A DNA stretch of 64,000 nucleotides from Clostridia bacterium. Lineage in GTDB: Bacteria > Bacillota > Clostridia > Oscillospirales > CAG-272. The notes beneath the pieces are model-generated. The model saw nothing but the letters and a program-made list of their open reading frames with translations, did no database searches and was not told the DNA's origin. Positions 62,777-64,000 of this stretch are shown one piece after another. The number at the start of each line of letters is the position of its first letter. Positions within the stretch are counted from its first letter, which is position 1. The stretch lies in contig JAGBEE010000022.1 of NCBI GenBank assembly GCA_017937135.1, forward strand, positions 51,263 through 115,262, given 5' to 3'. A program made the position numbers and the translations under genes.

Positions 62777-63790
62777 ATGTCAGTTAAAGTTGCAATCAAC
62801 GGCTTTGGCCGTATCGGACGTCTTGCTTTCAGACAGATGTTCGGTCAAGAAGGCTACGAGGTAGTAGCTATCAACGATCTTACCAGTCCTAAAATGCTCG
62901 CTCATCTTCTTAAGTATGACACAGCACAAGGCAAGTACGCTCTTGCTGAAACTGTAACATGCACAGACGACAGCATCACAGTTGACGGAAAGACAATCAA
63001 AATTTACGCAGAAAAAGACGCTGCAAACTGCCCTTGGGGTGAGCTTGGTGTAGACGTAGTTCTCGAGTGCACAGGCTTCTACTGCTCCAAAGACAAATCA
63101 ATGGCACACATCACAGCTGGTGCTAAGAAGGTGGTTATCTCTGCTCCTGCAGGAAACGACCTTAAGACAATTGTTTTCGGCGTTAACGAAAATACACTTA
63201 CAAAGGATGACGTTATCATTTCAGCTGCATCCTGCACAACAAACTGCTTGGCTCCTATGGCAAAGGCTCTTAACGACGCTTACGCTATCCAAAGCGGTAT
63301 CATGACAACAGTTCACGCTTACACAGGCGACCAAATGATTCTTGACGGTCCTCACAGAAAAGGCGACCTCCGTCGTGCTCGTGCAGGCGCTCAAAACATC
63401 GTTCCTAACTCAACAGGCGCTGCAAAGGCTATCGGCCTTGTAATTCCTGAGCTCAACGGCAAGCTCATCGGCTCTGCACAAAGAGTTCCTACTTGCACAG
63501 GTTCAACAACAATCCTCGTTGCAGTAGTTAAGGGTAAGGATGTAACAAAGGACAGCATCAACGCAGCTATGAAGGCAGCTTCCTCTGCATCCTTCGGTTA
63601 CAACACAGATGAAATCGTATCAAGCGACGTTATCGGTATGAGATATGGTTCACTCTTCGATGCTACACAAACAATGGTAGCAAAGATTGACGATGACACA
63701 TACCAAGTACAGGTTGTTTCATGGTACGACAACGAAAACAGCTACACCAGCCAAATGGTTCGTACAATTAAGTACTTCGCTGAAAACTAA
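62777..63790 (+). CDS. gap: Glyceraldehyde-3-phosphate dehydrogenase, type I
   Basis: 337 residues. Oxidises glyceraldehyde-3-phosphate with NAD and phosphate in glycolysis. NAD motif [13 protein letters not shown] at about 9-21, catalytic Cys153 in [26 protein letters not shown] and a WYDNENSY C-terminal signature. Codon choice is biased to C-ending and T-ending preferred codons more than neighbours, as expected for a highly expressed gene. GGAGG site at 62764-62768. Terminator follows. Confidence 0.97.
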   Translation: MSVKVAINGFGRIGRLAFRQMFGQEGYEVVAINDLTSPKMLAHLLKYDTAQGKYALAETVTCTDDSITVDGKTIKIYAEKDAANCPWGELGVDVVLECTGFYCSKDKSMAHITAGAKKVVISAPAGNDLKTIVFGVNENTLTKDDVIISAASCTTNCLAPMAKALNDAYAIQSGIMTTVHAYTGDQMILDGPHRKGDLRRARAGAQNIVPNSTGAAKAIGLVIPELNGKLIGSAQRVPTCTGSTTILVAVVKGKDVTKDSINAAMKAASSASFGYNTDEIVSSDVIGMRYGSLFDATQTMVAKIDDDTYQVQVVSWYDNENSYTSQMVRTIKYFAEN

Positions 63791-63797
63791 TTCAAAT

Positions 63798-63828
63798 AAA
63801 AAGACTGTCCTTGTGACAGTCTTTTTTA
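63798..63828 (+). terminator. Intrinsic terminator of gap
   Basis: 12-bp stem AAAAAGACTGTC / GACAGTCTTTTT with a 5-base loop, then T run. Confidence 0.92.
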
Positions 63829-63837
63829 TAGCAAAAG

Positions 63838-64000
63838 AAAAGGGGATGTTGCAATAAGCTTAGACCAAATAAGGACACATTCCCTCTTGAAATTAAGTAT
63901 AAACATTTATTTTAGTAAAATTTTAAGGTTGAGAGCTTGCGGTTTTGTTGCAAGCTCTCTTCTTTTAATGTCTGTTTTTTAGGCGCGAGCATCGCACTCT
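63838..64000 (+). repeat. Copy C of the 224-bp structured repeat (cut by window end)
   Basis: First 163 bases of a third copy, starting AAAAGGGGATGTTGCAATAA, 10 bp after the gap terminator. Its central stem is GAGAGCTTGC / GCAAGCTCTC like copy B. It has a one-base deletion and a one-base insertion relative to copy A (near CTTC-TTTTAATG and GCGAGCA-TCGC), which break any shared reading frame. The right end lies outside the window. Confidence 0.9.

Noticed and set aside
1-64000. CRISPR arrays, rRNA and tRNA genes
   Set aside because: None seen; the only tandem array is the 18-bp minisatellite, whose units lack spacers.

Overview
The window is AT-rich DNA from a Gram-positive, anaerobe-like Clostridia-type bacterium, probably an uncultured gut Firmicute. 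This is inferred from the gene families (RadA, RicT, HolB, CwlD-like amidase, DUF1292, Sfp-type transferase, MacB/FtsX exporters), strong AGGAGG-type ribosome sites, TTG/GTG starts and many sigma-A promoters (TTGACA-like, 17 bp, TAAAAT/TACAAT, often with an upstream TG). It is ordinary chromosome: I see no prophage, CRISPR array, rRNA or tRNA gene.

Layout. 1-11.0 kb: one co-directional carbohydrate-uptake cluster with a solute-binding protein (cut by the window edge), two pairs of MalF/MalG-type permeases, a secreted propeller-TPR-Yip1 membrane protein and a large exported DUF5696 protein; no ATPase is present, so a shared one must act in trans. 11.1 kb: a small peptide gene with its own promoter and terminator. 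11.4-17.9 kb: aspartate-family amino acid genes in two divergent operons, hom-lysC-asd (minus) and thrC-thrB-ACT protein (plus), whose promoters overlap. 18-22.4 kb: a cysteine-knuckle lipoprotein and a first FtsX/MacB exporter. 22.5-35 kb: sugar and central metabolism (GH29-like, GTP-type PEP carboxykinase, SGNH esterase, CYTH protein, tyrS, circularly permuted GH3, isochorismatase-like hydrolase, DUF1292, malQ, fba), plus an XRE regulator with an orphan partner. 35-42.5 kb: phosphopantetheinyl transferase, cytidylate-kinase-like protein, subtilisin-like protease with an altered triad, a lipoprotein, an acyl carrier protein, a tyrosine recombinase and a small membrane protein. 42.6-48.3 kb: GH78-like protein and a second large exporter. 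48.6-58 kb (minus): MFS, asnB, radA, amidase, tatD, metG, nagA. 58.5-62.5 kb (minus): rsmI, trmN6-like, ferredoxin, ricT, holB. 62.8-63.8 kb: gap.

The most unusual feature is a non-coding element of 224 bp present three times (19094-19317 plus, 48370-48593 minus, 63838 to the window end plus). It has imperfect terminal inverted repeats and nested internal stems, and its central hairpin shows a compensatory base-pair change between copies. All three copies lie just past gene 3' ends, two of them next to the 3' end of the two FtsX-type exporter genes. It looks like a MITE-like element or a mobile structured RNA or DNA module.

Other points worth attention: a zinc-ribbon-like CxxC pair in the solute-binding protein, the undescribed permease/Yip1/DUF5696 transport cluster, a homoserine dehydrogenase without a full ACT domain next to a free-standing ACT protein, a hairpin that pairs the ribosome site of the amidase gene, and an 18-bp minisatellite upstream of nagA.
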